From Haematobia irritans (lineage: Eukaryota; Arthropoda; Insecta; Diptera; Muscidae): a stretch of 64,000 nucleotides of DNA. Shown one piece after another: positions 44,430 through 56,343 of this stretch. Below the pieces are notes generated by a model. It made no database searches. It saw nothing but the letters and a program-made list of their open reading frames with translations, and was not told where the DNA came from. Each line of letters starts with the position of its first letter. The stretch's first letter is position 1. The stretch lies in the NCBI RefSeq assembly GCF_050003625.1, contig NC_134397.1, positions 267,090,070 to 267,154,069 of the forward strand, in the 5' to 3' direction. A program made the translations under genes and the position numbers.

Positions 44430-45130
44430 AATGCAACGTTTATTACTACTAAAATAACTTTTTATTCTCATAATGATCATTTTTTATTTGTGTCAAAGAA
44501 AATACGCCGCAGATTTATTTTAAATGAAATTTGCTTTATGTGCACATATTTGTCTGCGTGTATAGACTCCTGATCAAAGTAGGTTAGGTTAGGTGGCAGC
44601 CCGATGTATTAGGATCACTTAGCCTATTCAGTCCATTGTGATATCACATTGGTGAACTTCTCTCTTATCACTGAGTGCTGCCCGATTCCATGTTAAGCTC
44701 AATGACAAGGGACCTCCTTTTTATAGCCTAGTCCGAACGGCGTTCCACATTACAGTGAAAGCACTTAGAGAAGCTTTGAAACTCTCAAAAATGTCACCAG
44801 CATTACTGAGGTGGGATAATCCACCGCTGAAAAACTTTTTGGTGTTCAGTCGAAGCAGGAAACGGACCCACGACCTTGTGTATGCAAGGCGGGCACGCTA
44901 ACCATTGCACTACGGTGGCTCCCCCTGATCAGGGTAAAATTGTAGGAGGGCTTAATTATTGTCACCTATCTGAAGTATTTATATAAAAAACTTCAAATCT
45001 CCATTATCACCATTCACTTCCACTGTTGCCAAAAAATAGGTTGCAAAGTTGTAAACATTTGATGCCACCTTAAATATTAACTCAAACAACGTTTACTATC
45101 ATTGCTCTGATCATTAGTCAAACACTAAAA
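44430..45130 (-). repeat. Upstream region homologous to duplication copies A and B
   Basis: The reverse complement aligns with 18160-18398 and 31460-31690: the GGTGGCATC..GTTTGC block, the GGCAACAGTGG..GTGA block, and a CCTGATCAGG block followed by ACGCA(G/T)A. So the flank was duplicated with the gene and lies inverted here. A SINE interrupts it. Confidence 0.6.
44577..44923 (-). mobile_element. tRNA-headed SINE, full-length
   Basis: Same family as 885-1232. Target duplication CCTGATCA at 44569-44576 and 44924-44931. The empty site is visible in copies A (about 18295) and B (about 31590). Confidence 0.9.
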
Positions 45131-45715
45131 AACATTTGTTCAAGCACCAACTTATGTGTTACCATGCAAAATTTTGTAATGAAATGTATAACAGGAAATG
45201 AAAACTAACGTTCAATGGTATTTGTTTTTTTTTATGAATTATGTAGCACTATTTTCTATACAATAGAGCACTAAACACTATTCTAGATACTCGTACTTTA
45301 CAGTTAGTTTTATTGCTTCAATAACAAAAGCAACTGGAATAGTGGCAAACGTCTCCTTTCGAAACATTTTTATACCCGTCACCACTACTGTGGTACAGGG
45401 TATGTAACGCCAATAAGCTTCAGTCTAAGACCCATCTGTTAGTATACCGATCGTCTTAGAGTTAAATTCTGAGTCCGTCTGTCTGTTTGCCGGCTGTCTG
45501 TCTGTCCATCTATTTTTGTATGCAAAGTACAGCTCCTAGTTTAAGTCCGATCGTCCTCAAATTTGCCATGGGGGCTTATTTCGGCTCAAGGACGATCCCT
45601 ATTTATGTTCGGCTCAAGAACGATCCCTATTGATCGGTTCAGATTTATAAAGGGTGATACGGTCAAAATTTGGTCAATATAAACTTGACGTATTTCTTTC
45701 AATTTTGCATTTAAA

Positions 45716-47266
45716 CAAGTATATACAGCAGTAAGTTCGGCCGGGCCGAATCTTAAATACCCACCACCATGAACCAAATATTAGGGTTTCCTTTGAAATT
45801 TCAGGAGGGCTTGAGGACTTGAGGACACAACCCGAAGATAAATTTAAAGATTTCACCTATGAGGACTATATCAGATTCTGGATTTATAAGAACCATTTTT
45901 GTTTGAGGTTTAGAGGAATCATTAACATCTCTTGTAAGTGTGCAAGAAAATTATAAAATAACGTCTTGATTTGAAATCTTAAATCTGTAGAAGTAAAATC
46001 TGGAAATTTTACACTGAGTTTCAAGCAATTTTCATGATCAGTGCGCCTTCTACACCCTCAAGAAGTGAAGTCGGTCTATATGGAGGCATTACCAAATGGA
46101 CCGATAAAAACTTAATCCGATACACGTTTTTGTGAGCCTAAAATACCAGAATATTTACAATTTCAGGCATATCAGATAAAAACTACGGTTTCTAGAAACC
46201 CAAGGAGTTAAATCGGGAGATCGTTCTTATGGGGGCTATACTAAAATATGGACCGATACTCACCATTTTCGGCACACCTCTTTGTGACCCGAAAATACCT
46301 CTAGATTTCCAATTTCAGGCAAATAGGATAAAAACTTCGGATTCTAGAAGCCCAAGAAGTAAAATTGGGGAATCGGTCTATATGGGGGCTATACCATAAT
46401 ATGGACCGATACTCACAATTTTTGGCACACGTATTTGTGGTCCTACAATACCTCTAAATTTCCAATTTCAGGTAAATTGAATAAAAACTGCGGTTTCTAT
46501 AAGCCCAAGAAGTAAAATCGGGAGATCGGTCTATATGGGGGCTATACCAAAATATGGACCGATACTCACAATTTTTGGCACACATATTTGTGGTCCTACA
46601 ATACCTCTAGATTTCCAATTTCAGATAAATTGAATAAAAACTGCGGTTTCTATAAGCCCAAGAAATAAAATCGGGAGATAGGTCTATATGGGGGCTATAC
46701 CAAAATATGGACCGATACTCACAATTTTTGGCACACGTATTTGTGGTCCTACAATACCTCTAGATTTCCAATTTCAGGTAAATTAAATAAAAACTGCGTT
46801 TTCTATAAGCCCAAGAAGTAAAATCGGGAGATCGGTCTATATGGGGGTTATACCAAAATATGGACCGATAATCACAATTTTTGGCACACGTATTTGTGGT
46901 CCTACAATACCTCTAGATTTCAAATTTCAGGTAAATTGAATAAAAACTGCGGTTTCAAGAAGTAAAATCGGGAGATCGGTCTATATGGGGGCTATACCAA
47001 AACGTGGACCGATACTCACCATTTTTGGCACATCTCTTTATGGTCATAAAATACCTCCAGATTTCAAATTTCAGGCAAATTGGATAAAAACTACGATTTC
47101 TATAAGCCCAAGACCCCAAATCGGGAGGTCGGTTTATATGGGGACTATATCAAAACCTGGACCGATATAGCCCATCTTCGAACTTGACCTGCCTGCAGAC
47201 AAAAGACGAGCTTGTGCAAAATTTCAGCACGATTGCTTCATTATTGAAGTCTGTAGCGTGATTACA

Positions 47267-47300
<34 letters not shown>

Positions 47301-47450
47301 GGACAGACGGACATCGTTATATCGTCTTAGAATTTCTCCCTGATCAAGAATATATATACTTTATATAGTCGGAAATCGATATTTCGATGCGTTACAAACG
47401 GAATGACAAACTTATTATACCCCCGTCACCATTCTATGGTGGTGGGTATA
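45716..47450 (-). mobile_element. Helentron-like element, subfamily 2, complete (H6)
   Basis: Minus-oriented. The 5' end TATACCCACCACCATAGAAT is at 47450 and the 3' end CTGTATATACTTG at 45716. Inserted in an A/T run of the DD37E element, so its ends are exact. Six units of about 153 bp (46226-47000), a GACA-type simple run at 47268-47310, and the palindrome TTCGGCCGGGCCGAA near the 3' end. Confidence 0.9.
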
Positions 47451-47659
47451 AAAACCTGAACACCCCTCATTTTGAAGGTGTGTGTGTATTATGTTGCTCC
47501 TATTTTGATTTTTGAATTCACTCTTCAGTTGTCAAAATGCCGTCCAAGCAAGAAGAGCAGCGTATCAAAATTTTGCTCGCACATCGCGAAAATCCGAGCT
47601 ACTCGCACGCAAAGCTGGCAAAATCGCTAAAACTTGCCAAATCAACCGTTACAAATGTA

Positions 47660-48593
47660 AAGGGTGATTTGTTAAGAGCTTGATAACTTTTTTTTTAAAA
47701 AAAACGCATAAAATTTGCAAAATCTCATCGGTTCTTTATTTGAAACGTTAGATTGGTCCATGACATTTACTTTTTGAAGATAATTTCATTTAAATGTTGA
47801 CCGCGGCTGCGTCTTAGGTGGTCAATTCGGAAAGTCCAATTTTGGGCAACTTTTTCGAGCATTTCGGCCGGAATAGCCCGAATTTCTTCGGAAATGTTGT
47901 CTTCCAAAGCTGGAATAGTTGCTGGCTTATTTCTGTAGACTTTAGACTTGACGTAGCCCCACAAAAAATAGTCTAAAGGCGTCAAATCGCATGATCTTGG
48001 TGGCCAACTTACCGGTCCATTTCTTGAGATGAATTGTTCTCCGAAGTTTTCCCTCAAAATGGCCATAGAATCGCGAGCTGTGTGGCATGTAGCGCCATCT
48101 TGTTGAAACCACATGTCAACCAAGTTCAGTTCTTCCATTTTTGGCAACAAAAAGTTTGTTAGCATCGAACGATAGCGATCGCCATTCACCGTAACGTTGC
48201 GTCCAACAGCATCTTTGAAAAAATACGGTCCAATGATTCCACCAGCGTACAAACCACACCAAACAGTGCATTTTTCGGGATGCATGGGCAGTTCTTGAAC
48301 GGCTTCTGGTTGCTCTTCACTCCAAATGCGGCAATTTTGCTTATTTACGTAGCCATTCAACCAGAAATGAGCCTCATCGCTGAACAAAATTTGTCGATAA
48401 AAAAGCGGATTTTCTGCCAACTTTTCTAGGGCCCATTCACTGAAAATTCGACGTTGTGGCTCGTTAGTAAGTCTATTCATGATGAAATGTCAAAGCATAC
48501 TGAGCATCTTTCTCTTTGACACCATGTCTGAAATCCCACGTGATCTGTCAAATACTAATGCATGAAAATCCTAACCTCAAAAGAATCACCCTT
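47660..48593 (-). mobile_element. DD41D (rosa-like) element, internally deleted (R2)
   Basis: 934 bp, TIRs as in R1, TA on both sides (47658-47659 and 48594-48595). Inserted inside the DD37E transposase gene. Confidence 0.9.
47767..48480 (-). pseudogene. DD41D transposase, longest copy, no DNA-binding domain
   Basis: 237 codons open: MNRLTNEPQRRIFSEWALEK, LFSDEAHFWLNG, FQQDGATCHTA and LTPLDYFLWG, with all three catalytic Asp present at DD41D spacing, ending NEIIFKK. Only about 110 bp separate the first Met from the TIR, so the N-terminal 100 or so residues of a normal transposase are absent. The reading frame is intact in all three copies, which fits recent copying of one deleted master by a full-length relative elsewhere. 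Confidence 0.85.
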
Positions 48594-49927
48594 TAATTAA
48601 AGTGTTTGGGGCACGTTTGTCGACAGCCAGGAAGTCTGGATCGAGGGGAAATCAAAAGAGAGTTGCCGGTAGTTTCAAGCGAAACCCTAATATCTCTCTC
48701 CGAGATGCCGCAAATAAGCTGGGTGTATCGTCTACAACCGTGCATCGAGCCAAAAAACGAGCCGGATTATCGACTTACAAGAAGGTAGTGGCTCCAAATC
48801 GCGATGATAAACAAAATACGACGGCCAAAGCGCGATCCCGGAGGCTGTACACGACGATGCTGACGAAGTTTGACTGCGTGGTAATGGACGACGAAACCTA
48901 CGTCAAAGCCGACTACAAGCAGCTTCCGGGACAGGAGTTTTATACGGCAAAGGCAAGGGGAAAGGTAGCAGATATTTTCAAGCACATAAAACTGTCAAAG
49001 TTCGCAAAGAAATATCTGGTTTGGCAAGCCATCTGTACCTGTGGCTTGAAAAGCAGCATTTTCGTAGCTTCCGGGACTGTCAACCAAGAAATTTACGTGA
49101 AAGAGTGTTTGAATAAACGTCTGCTGCCTTTCCTGAAGAAACACGGTTGTTCCGTACTGTTTTGGCCGGATTTGGCATCTGCGGCAAAAAGGCCATGGAG
49201 TGGTACGCCGCCAACAACGTGCAGGTGGTTCCCAAGGACAAGAACCCTCTCAACACGCCAGAGCTCCGCCCAATTGAGAAATACTGGGCTATTGTCAAGC
49301 GGAACCTAAAGAAGACCAAAAAAACTGTTAAGGACGAGCAGCAGTTCAAGGCAAACTGGCTTTCTGCGGCGAAGAAGGTGGACAAGGTGGCAGTACAAAA
49401 TCTGATAGCAGGTGTCAAGCGTGAGGGCTGGCAATTCGGATTTGGAAAAGCGAAAGCCTAACTGAATATTTTTCCTGAATTTTATACTAATTAAACTTGA
49501 AAAATAAATTTAATTTGATTTTTTAAATAAACGATTTCACCGATTTACACGCGTTTTCCCTTGACCAAATTTTGACCGTATCACCCTTTATGTAGCTGCC
49601 ATATTTACCACAGATTTGGTCATAATTGACGTATTTATTAATTGACGATCTTGTTGAAATTTGGTGCATCAAAATATTTTGTGAGTATTGTAAGCCTTGC
49701 AATCAATCAGCCAAATCGGTTCAGATTTATATATGGTATGGTATCATGGTATCAAAATTTAGCTCAAGAAAGTGGTTAAGGGTATAACTTTATTTACTTG
49801 TTTAAATTCAAAAACTGATTTTAATCGGAAGAGCTTTCATCTTCATGGATCGTGGGTCTAAGTAGGGAATGCTCGATAAAAAGTAAGCTTATCTTTGAGA
49901 TGTTCACTGAAGTTAGAAGTCCTTATT

Positions 49928-50610
49928 GTACCCACCAGCTTATGATGGTGGGACACGAATATAAAAAAATGACGTTTCAAAATCGTTAACGGTAACGAAA
50001 TGAAACAGAAGCGTTCGCCAAAAATCAAAACGTTTGTAATTTGGTCAGGAAAGTCTTGAAATAATCATTAGACGTTGTAATGGCAACTCCGACGGCGGTG
50101 TGATATCCCAAGACGACTGTTAACGCATATCAAATAATCAATCGAATCATCGGAAATAGTTTTAGGCAATTTCGCAAAAGTGTATTTACGTTTTATCGGT
50201 CGATGGATATGTATTAGAAGTATAGGAAAATTGGAGTCATTACAATGGTATTTTGACCAGTTTTGCCGAAAACATATATATGGGAGCTATATCTAAATCT
50301 GAACCGATTTCAACCAAAATTGTATATCGAGAACGTTTATTCTACTCAATGTACAAAATTTAAAGCAAATCAAGAAAAAACTCCTGATTCTGGGGCCATA
50401 TAAGTGAATATGCGGCGAAAGACATATATATGAGAGCTATATCTAAAACTGAACCGATTTTAACCAAATTCGGCACACTTTACGACACTATCAATTGCAC
50501 TCCTTGTGCAAAATTTTAAGTAAATCAATCGATTGGACTAAAATTTCGACCTAAACATTTATTACAAAAATGTGTTCACAGACAGACGGCAATATTGCCA
50601 AAGACACCAC
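49928..50610 (-). mobile_element. Helentron-like fragments with S2 repeat
   Basis: 49928-49955 has a Helentron-type 5' stem (TACCCACCAGCTTATGATGG). 49968-50150 is a second copy of the S2 repeat (17470-17690). 50206-50610 is minus-oriented subfamily-3 Helentron sequence (GGGAGCTATATCTAAATCTG, GCCAAAGACACCA), ending at a CCCAGCAAAG motif. Mosaic; boundaries are approximate. Confidence 0.5.
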
Positions 50611-50890
50611 CCAGCAAAGACTAGATAACCCATTACAATTGCCATTACCACGAGCAAAGCTGTCATTACACGTTGCATTACATTGCGGCGAATAATAATG
50701 ACTAACTTCTAAAGACAAAAAAAAAACACTTCTCTGTAATTTTCGAATTATTATTCTCAAATTTTTAGGCAGTTGGCTGTTAATAACTTAATAAAATAGA
50801 ATAAATTATGGTACCATTAGGTATAATTATTCAAATAATTGAGCATTTACTTAAAAAATGAAAAATAATATGTAATCTAACGTTAATTCT

Positions 50891-51151
50891 AAAGTTTTTC
50901 AGCGGTGGATTATCCCACCTCAGTAATGCTGGTGACATTTCTGAGGGTTTCAAAGCATCTCTAAGTGATTTCACTGCAATGTGGAACGCCGTTTGGACTC
51001 GGCTATAAAAAGGAGGTCCCTTGTCATTGAGTTTAACATGGAATCGGGCAGCACTCAGTGATAAGAGAGAAGTTCACTAATGTGGTATCACAATGGACTG
51101 AATAGTCTAAGTGAGTCTGATACATCGGGCTGCCACCTAACCTAACCTAAC
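50891..51151 (+). mobile_element. tRNA-headed SINE, 5'-truncated
   Basis: Lacks the tRNA-like head: starts at AAAGTTTTTCAGCGGTGG in the body. Ends in TAACC repeats. Perfect 14-bp duplication CTAACGTTAATTCT (50877-50890 and 51152-51165). 5' truncation with target duplication is the mark of LINE-driven insertion. Confidence 0.92.
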
Positions 51152-51169
51152 CTAACGTTAATTCTGAAA

Positions 51170-51866
51170 ATTTTTCCGTTAAGAAATTTTTATCACACAT
51201 ATTTCATAATAATTGTGTTTTAAATTAATGATATTATCATATTGTTTTAAATAAATGCTTTCTTAAGGTGAGTACTATGTTTGGTTTTTTTTTTCACCGA
51301 AAAACTAAATTAAAAGTACAAAAATATATATGAAGGCGATTATATTTTTATGAAGTCGTATCAAATAATGGGTGGAAAAGATCTGAGGAATTCAAAAATG
51401 CACTTAAACTAGATTTCAAATGAAATTTGCCTTATAAAAAAGGACTTAAAATCCACTTTTTGTAGATTTCGAACCTAATGGGAATTGTCTATTATAACGT
51501 AATTCACGAATCCAACTCCCTTAAACAACCTACATTTATTTCTATTTTAAGTGTGAAATTAATTTGCATGTAATCTTATTTAGATGATTTATTAGATATT
51601 TTGTTTATTTATACAATATTCGTTTCTATTCAATTAGTGCTCCTATTACAGCATTACTCGCCATATTTTGATCCATTGCACATTGGGCCATATGGCCGAA
51701 ATCTCACGCAAAAAATCAATTTTTGAGCTTGTGAAAATTAAATATTTGGTGGTACGAAAAAGTTGACAACACATTACCAAAAACAAATCCAAAATGGTAA
51801 AACAATATGGCAACCCGTTTGGCGATTTCAGGCCGACGAACTGGCAACTCTTTGTTATTGATTTTT
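51170..51866. other. Unassigned AT-rich region
   Basis: No gene or repeat recognised. Confidence 0.4.
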
Positions 51867-53838
51867 TATACCCTCCATCATAGGATGGGGGTATATTAAC
51901 TTTGTCATTCAATTTGTATATATATTCTGGGTCGTGGTGAAATTCTGAGTCGATCTAAGCATGTCCGTCCGTCCGTCTGTTGAAATCACGCTAACTTCCG
52001 AACGAAACAAGCTATCGACTTGAAACTTGGCACAAATAGTTGTTTTCGATGTAGGTCGGATGGTATTGAAAATGGGCCATATCGGTCCACTTTTACGTAT
52101 AGCCCCCATATAAAGGAACCCTCAGATTTGGCTTGTGGAGCCTCTAACAGAAGCATATTTCATCCGATCCGGCTGAAATTTTGTATATGGTGTTGGTATA
52201 TGGTCTCTAACAACCATGCAAAAATTGGTCCACATCGGTCCATAATTATATATAGCCCCCATATAAATCGATCCCCAGATTTGACTTGCGAAGCCTCAAA
52301 GAGAAGCAAATTTCATCCGATCGGGCTGACATTTGGTACATGATGTTGGTATATGGTCTCTAACAACCATGCAAAAATTGGTCCACATCGGTCCATAATT
52401 ATATATAGACCCCATATAAACCGATCTCCAGATTTGGCTTACGAAGGCTCAAAGAGGAGCAAATTGCATCCGATCCGGCTGAAATTTGGTACATGGTATT
52501 GGTATATGGTCTCTAACAACCGTACAAAAATTGGTCTACATCGGTCCATAATTATATATGGCGCCCATATAAACCGATCCCCAAGATTTGGGTTGCAGAG
52601 CCTCAAAGAGAAGCAAATTTCATCCGATCCGTCTGAAATTTGGTACATGATATTGGTATATGGTCTCTAACAACCATGCAAAAATTGGTCCACATCGGTT
52701 CATAATTATATATAGCCCCCATATAAAACGATCCCCAGATTTGGCTTGCGAAGTCTCCAAGAGAAGCAAATTTCATCCAATCCGGTTGTAATTTGGAACA
52801 TGGTGTTAGTATATGATCTTTAACAACCGTGCCAGAATTGGTCCATATCGGTCCATAATTATATATAGCCCCCATATAAAACATTCTGCAGATTTGACCT
52901 CCGGAGCCTCTTGGAGGAGCAAAATTCATCCGATCCGGTTCAAATTAGGCACGTGGTGTTAGTATATGGTCGCTAACAACCATACAAAAATTGGTCCAAT
53001 CACACAAAAATTGGTCCTTAGCGGTTCATAATCATGGTTGTCACTAAAGCCAAAAATAATCTACCAAAATTTTATTTCTATAGAAAATTTTGCCAAAATT
53101 TTATTTCTAGAGAAAATTTTGTTAAAATTTTATTCTGTTCATAATAAAATTTTCATCGTTGTCAAAATTTTATTTCTATAGAAAATTTTGTCAAAATTTT
53201 ATTTCTATAGAAACTTTTGTTCAAATTTTATTCGGTTCATAATGGTTGCCACTCGAGCCAAAAATAATCTACCAAGATTTTATTTCTATAGAAAATTTTG
53301 TCAAAAGTTTATTTTTATTGAAAATTTTGTTAAAATTTTATTTCTTTAGAAATTTTTGTCAAAATTTTCTTTCTGTAGAAAATTTTGTAAAAATTTTTAT
53401 TTCTATAGACAATTTTGTGAAAATTTTATTTCTATAGAAAATTTTGTTAAAATTTTATTTTTGTAGAAAATTTTGTCAACATTTTATGTCTACTTTGTCA
53501 AACTGAATTATATACGTATTGGATCGATCTTTTTTGATGTAATATATACCACGTATGGACTTACATACAATTTAGAAGATGGTGTTAGGAGGTTTTAAGA
53601 TACCTTGCCATCGGCAAGCCATCGGCAAGTTCACCACTGTGGTATCACAATGGACTGAATAGTCTAAGTGAGCCTGATACATCGGGCTGCCACATAACCT
53701 AACCTAACCTATCGCAAGCGTTACCGCAACTTAAGTAATTCGATTGTGGATGGCATTGTTTAGATGAAGTTTCTACGCAATCCATGATGGAGGGTACATA
53801 AGCTTCGGCCTGGCCGAACTTACGGCCGTATATATTTG
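51867..53838 (+). mobile_element. Helentron-like element, complete (H7)
   Basis: TATACCCTCCATCATAGGAT to GGCCGTATATATTTG. Close relative of H3: same subterminal variant (ATGATGGAGGGTACATAAG). Five units of about 153 bp, then a 29-bp array at 53060-53495. About 40 bp of the 5' domain are missing after TTTGTCATTCAATTTG. Carries a SINE fragment. Confidence 0.85.
53628..53710 (+). mobile_element. SINE 3' fragment with (CCTAA)n tail
   Basis: Only the last 80 bp of the SINE (TCACCACTGTGGTATCACAA to TAACCTAACCT). H3 shows the uninterrupted sequence (CCATCGGCAAGCGTTACCG). The target CCATCGGCAAG is doubled at the left side. Confidence 0.8.
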
Positions 53839-54419
53839 TTTTTTTTTTTATTACTTTCTTAATTGATTTTAGTTTAATTAAAAAAAAATTGAAAATTTTT
53901 TTTAAACTCGATTAAAATATTAATTGGAAACATTTTTGTGATATTTGTTTGTGTGCATGTAGTTGGAAAATTAAGTTGTCGTTAACACAGTTTTAGAGTA
54001 CTTTGAGAGCAAACGAAGAAAACAGCTGAAAAACAAATAATATAAAATTTGTTCCATAAAATTAAGTAGGCAATACATGGTTATATCGTTTTATGCTATG
54101 TTCCCACTGACTCGTTTCCCTCATTCGTTTTTCCAAAATATTGCACCGTTCACATTGAATTAAGATGTTTTAGTTTCATAGTTACCATGGAAACTCGAAA
54201 TTCCCATTTACTCTAAATTCAAATATACACAACGTTTGTTCAAACAAATACCACTACCGCTAAAACCAACAAATTTTCACATTGTAAAATTGACGTGTTT
54301 TTGAGGAAAACTTGTGCTTTTGAACTAAGGTTTTTATATGGGGAAAACGACTCGTTTTGATATGCTTATAAAGGGAAATCATTTCAAACCCGAAAACATG
54401 CTTGGTGAGAACGCCGTAT
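53839..54419. other. Unassigned AT-rich region
   Basis: No gene or repeat recognised. The block at 54420-54459, continuing at 55396-55430 after the DD41D element, is a Helentron 5'-domain relic (GATAAAAAATATATGTACTT / GTTGGAAATCGATATTTCG). Confidence 0.4.
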
Positions 54420-54459
54420 TAGAATTTCTCCCCGATAAAAAATATATGTACTTCATATA

Positions 54460-55393
54460 AAGGGTGATTTGTTAAGAGCTTGATAACTTTTTTTTAAAAA
54501 AAAAACGCATAAAATTTGCAAAATCTCATCGGTTCTTTATTTGAAACGTTAGATTGGTCCATGACATTTACTTTTTGAAGATAATTTCATTTAAATGTTG
54601 ACCGCGGCTGCGTCTTAGGTGGTCCATTCGGAAAGTCCAATTTTGGGCAACTTTTTCGAGCATTTCGGCCGGAATAGCCCGAATTTCTTCGGAAATGTTG
54701 TCTTTCAAAGCTGGAATAGTTGCTGGCTTATTTCTGTAGACTTTAGACTTGACGTAGCCCCACAAAAAATAGTCTAAAGGCGTCAAATCGCATGATCTTG
54801 GTGGCCAACTTACCGGTCCATTTCTTGAGATGAATTGTTCTCCGAAGTTTTCCCTCAAAATGGCCATAGAATCGCGAGCTGTGTGGCATGTAGCGCCATC
54901 TTGTTGAAACCACATGTCAACCAAGTTCAGTTCTTCCATTTTTGGCAACAAAAAGTTTGTTAGCATCGAACGATAGCGATCGCCATTCACCGTAACGTTG
55001 CGTCCAACAGCATCTTTGAAAAAATACGGTCCAATGATTCCACCAGCGTACAAACCACACCAAACAGTGCATTTTTCGGGATGCATGGGCAGTTCTTGAA
55101 CGGCTTCTGGTTGCTCTTCACTCCAAATGCGGCAATTTTGCTTATTTACGTAGCCATTCAACCAGAAATGAGCCTCATCGCTGAACAAAATTTGTCGATA
55201 AAAAAGCGGATTTTCTGCCGACTTTTCTAGGGCCCATTCACTGAAAATTCGACGTTGTGGCAGATCGTTCGGCTATTCATGATGAAATGTCAAAGCATAC
55301 TGAGCATCTTTCTCTTTGACACCATGTCTGAAATCCCACGTGATCTGTCAAATACTAATGCATGAAAATCCTAACCTCAAAAGAATCACCCTT
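54460..55393 (-). mobile_element. DD41D (rosa-like) element, internally deleted (R3)
   Basis: 934 bp, TIRs as in R1 and R2, TA on both sides. Inserted in a Helentron 5'-domain relic. The transposase piece (54568-55188, 206 codons) has all three Asp motifs; a frameshift near 55200 separates it from FSEWALEK. Confidence 0.88.
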
Positions 55394-55671
55394 TAGTTGG
55401 AAATCGATATTTCGTTGTGTTATAAGATAAATAATAAATAAATCAAATAATAATAATCGCATTCGTTTGGAGCAATCAGAAAAGATAGATTGGAAATGGT
55501 GTATTGTGATCAACGTTGGCACAACGACATATTTCTTTCGACCAAATTTTTTCCAAAATCGGACCAAAATTTCCTCCATCGGACCAAATTTCCAATTTTG
55601 TAGAAAAATGCCTTACAAAATAATTTATTGTTGTACATAGTGCTTTTATTAAATAATAAAGTAAACTAGAA

Positions 55672-55988
55672 ATTATATTTCATGTTAGCCTGATACCGAA
55701 ACAGGCAATTGACGTCCAAATGCATTATATCTAATTATACAAAATTGAGTTATCTCTCCCAGCCAGATCTATACTAAAGGCTGTGGAAAGGTTCATTCGC
55801 CCGAACCGAAACATGTACAGTCCAGGCGTGTATAGATTTGTATCTGGCGTTTTCTTTTCAATGGCTCTATTAACCATGTTCCTTAATCTATATCGGTCCA
55901 TAAAGCTCGAAAAATAATTGTATAATTAGATATAATGCATTTGGACGTCAATTGCCTGTTTCGGTATCAGGCTAACATGAAATATAAT
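55672..55988. repeat. Large perfect inverted repeat (71-bp arms)
   Basis: Arms 55672-55742 and 55918-55988 appear to match base for base (for example AGCCTGATACCGAAACAGGC versus its complement), around a loop of about 175 bp. The loop is itself repeated at 56344-56783. Confidence 0.85.
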
Positions 55989-56343
55989 AAGCAACGATGA
56001 GCCCGTCGTAAAACTAGGAAGAACACGACTAATGTACGCGTTAGAATTGTTGTTGTATCCTGGAAACCAGTTTCTGTAAATTGTCACATGTTGTAGTTGA
56101 CTGTAGAAACAACTGTTCACCACTTAGGTTCGACTGTTCACCACTTAGGTGAATTCTAACAAATTAGCTTTCTAAAAATAAATTTCGTGTTGTTGCATTA
56201 CTATGTAACAAAACGAAATAAAAATAAGATTAAGGGACTTGTAAGTTATATGAAAAGATGATGTACAGTGGGAGAAAAGATGATTCAATTTGTAAGAGGA
56301 AATTTCCCAAATGTTTTCTCCATAAGGATTTAGCATAAAGGGC

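Larger units (their letters stand above)
47537..49461 (+). pseudogene. DD37E transposase split by a DD41D insertion
   Basis: Starts MPSKQEEQRIKILLAHRENP at 47537 and runs to SYSHAKLAKSLKLAKSTVTN near 47657, where the DD41D element is inserted. It resumes at about 48596 (VFGARLSTARKSGS), with a deletion at SRGNQKRVAG, then SSTTVHRAKKRAGLSTYK and VVMDDETYVKADYKQLPGQE. A short deletion after LFWPDLAS shifts the frame and damages the second Asp region. NTPELRPIEKYWAIVKRN and FGKAKA are in the next frame (49147-49461). Dead both by insertion and by frameshift. Confidence 0.88.
45650..49588 (+). mobile_element. DD37E element (D37-D), twice interrupted
   Basis: AAGGGTGATACGGTCAAAAT at 45650, inverse end CACCCTT at 49588, TA on both sides. 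The element's own sequence is at 45650-45715, 47451-47659 and 48596-49588. Joins at each interruption match the uninterrupted copies at 14267 and 29105. Confidence 0.9.
45371..49800 (+). mobile_element. Helentron-like element, subfamily 4, carrying nested insertions
   Basis: Starts TATACCCGTCACCACTACTG and GTGGTACAGGGTATGTAACG, continues to 45649, resumes at 49591 (GTAGCTGCCATATTTACC), and ends TATTTACTTG at 49800. The intervening 3.9 kb is a DD37E element with two further insertions. The host element alone is about 490 bp. Confidence 0.7.

Noticed and set aside
47268..47310. CAGA-type microsatellite as a regulatory site
   Set aside because: Simple run typical of the Helentron 5' domain, also seen as GTCC runs at 18698 and 34709.
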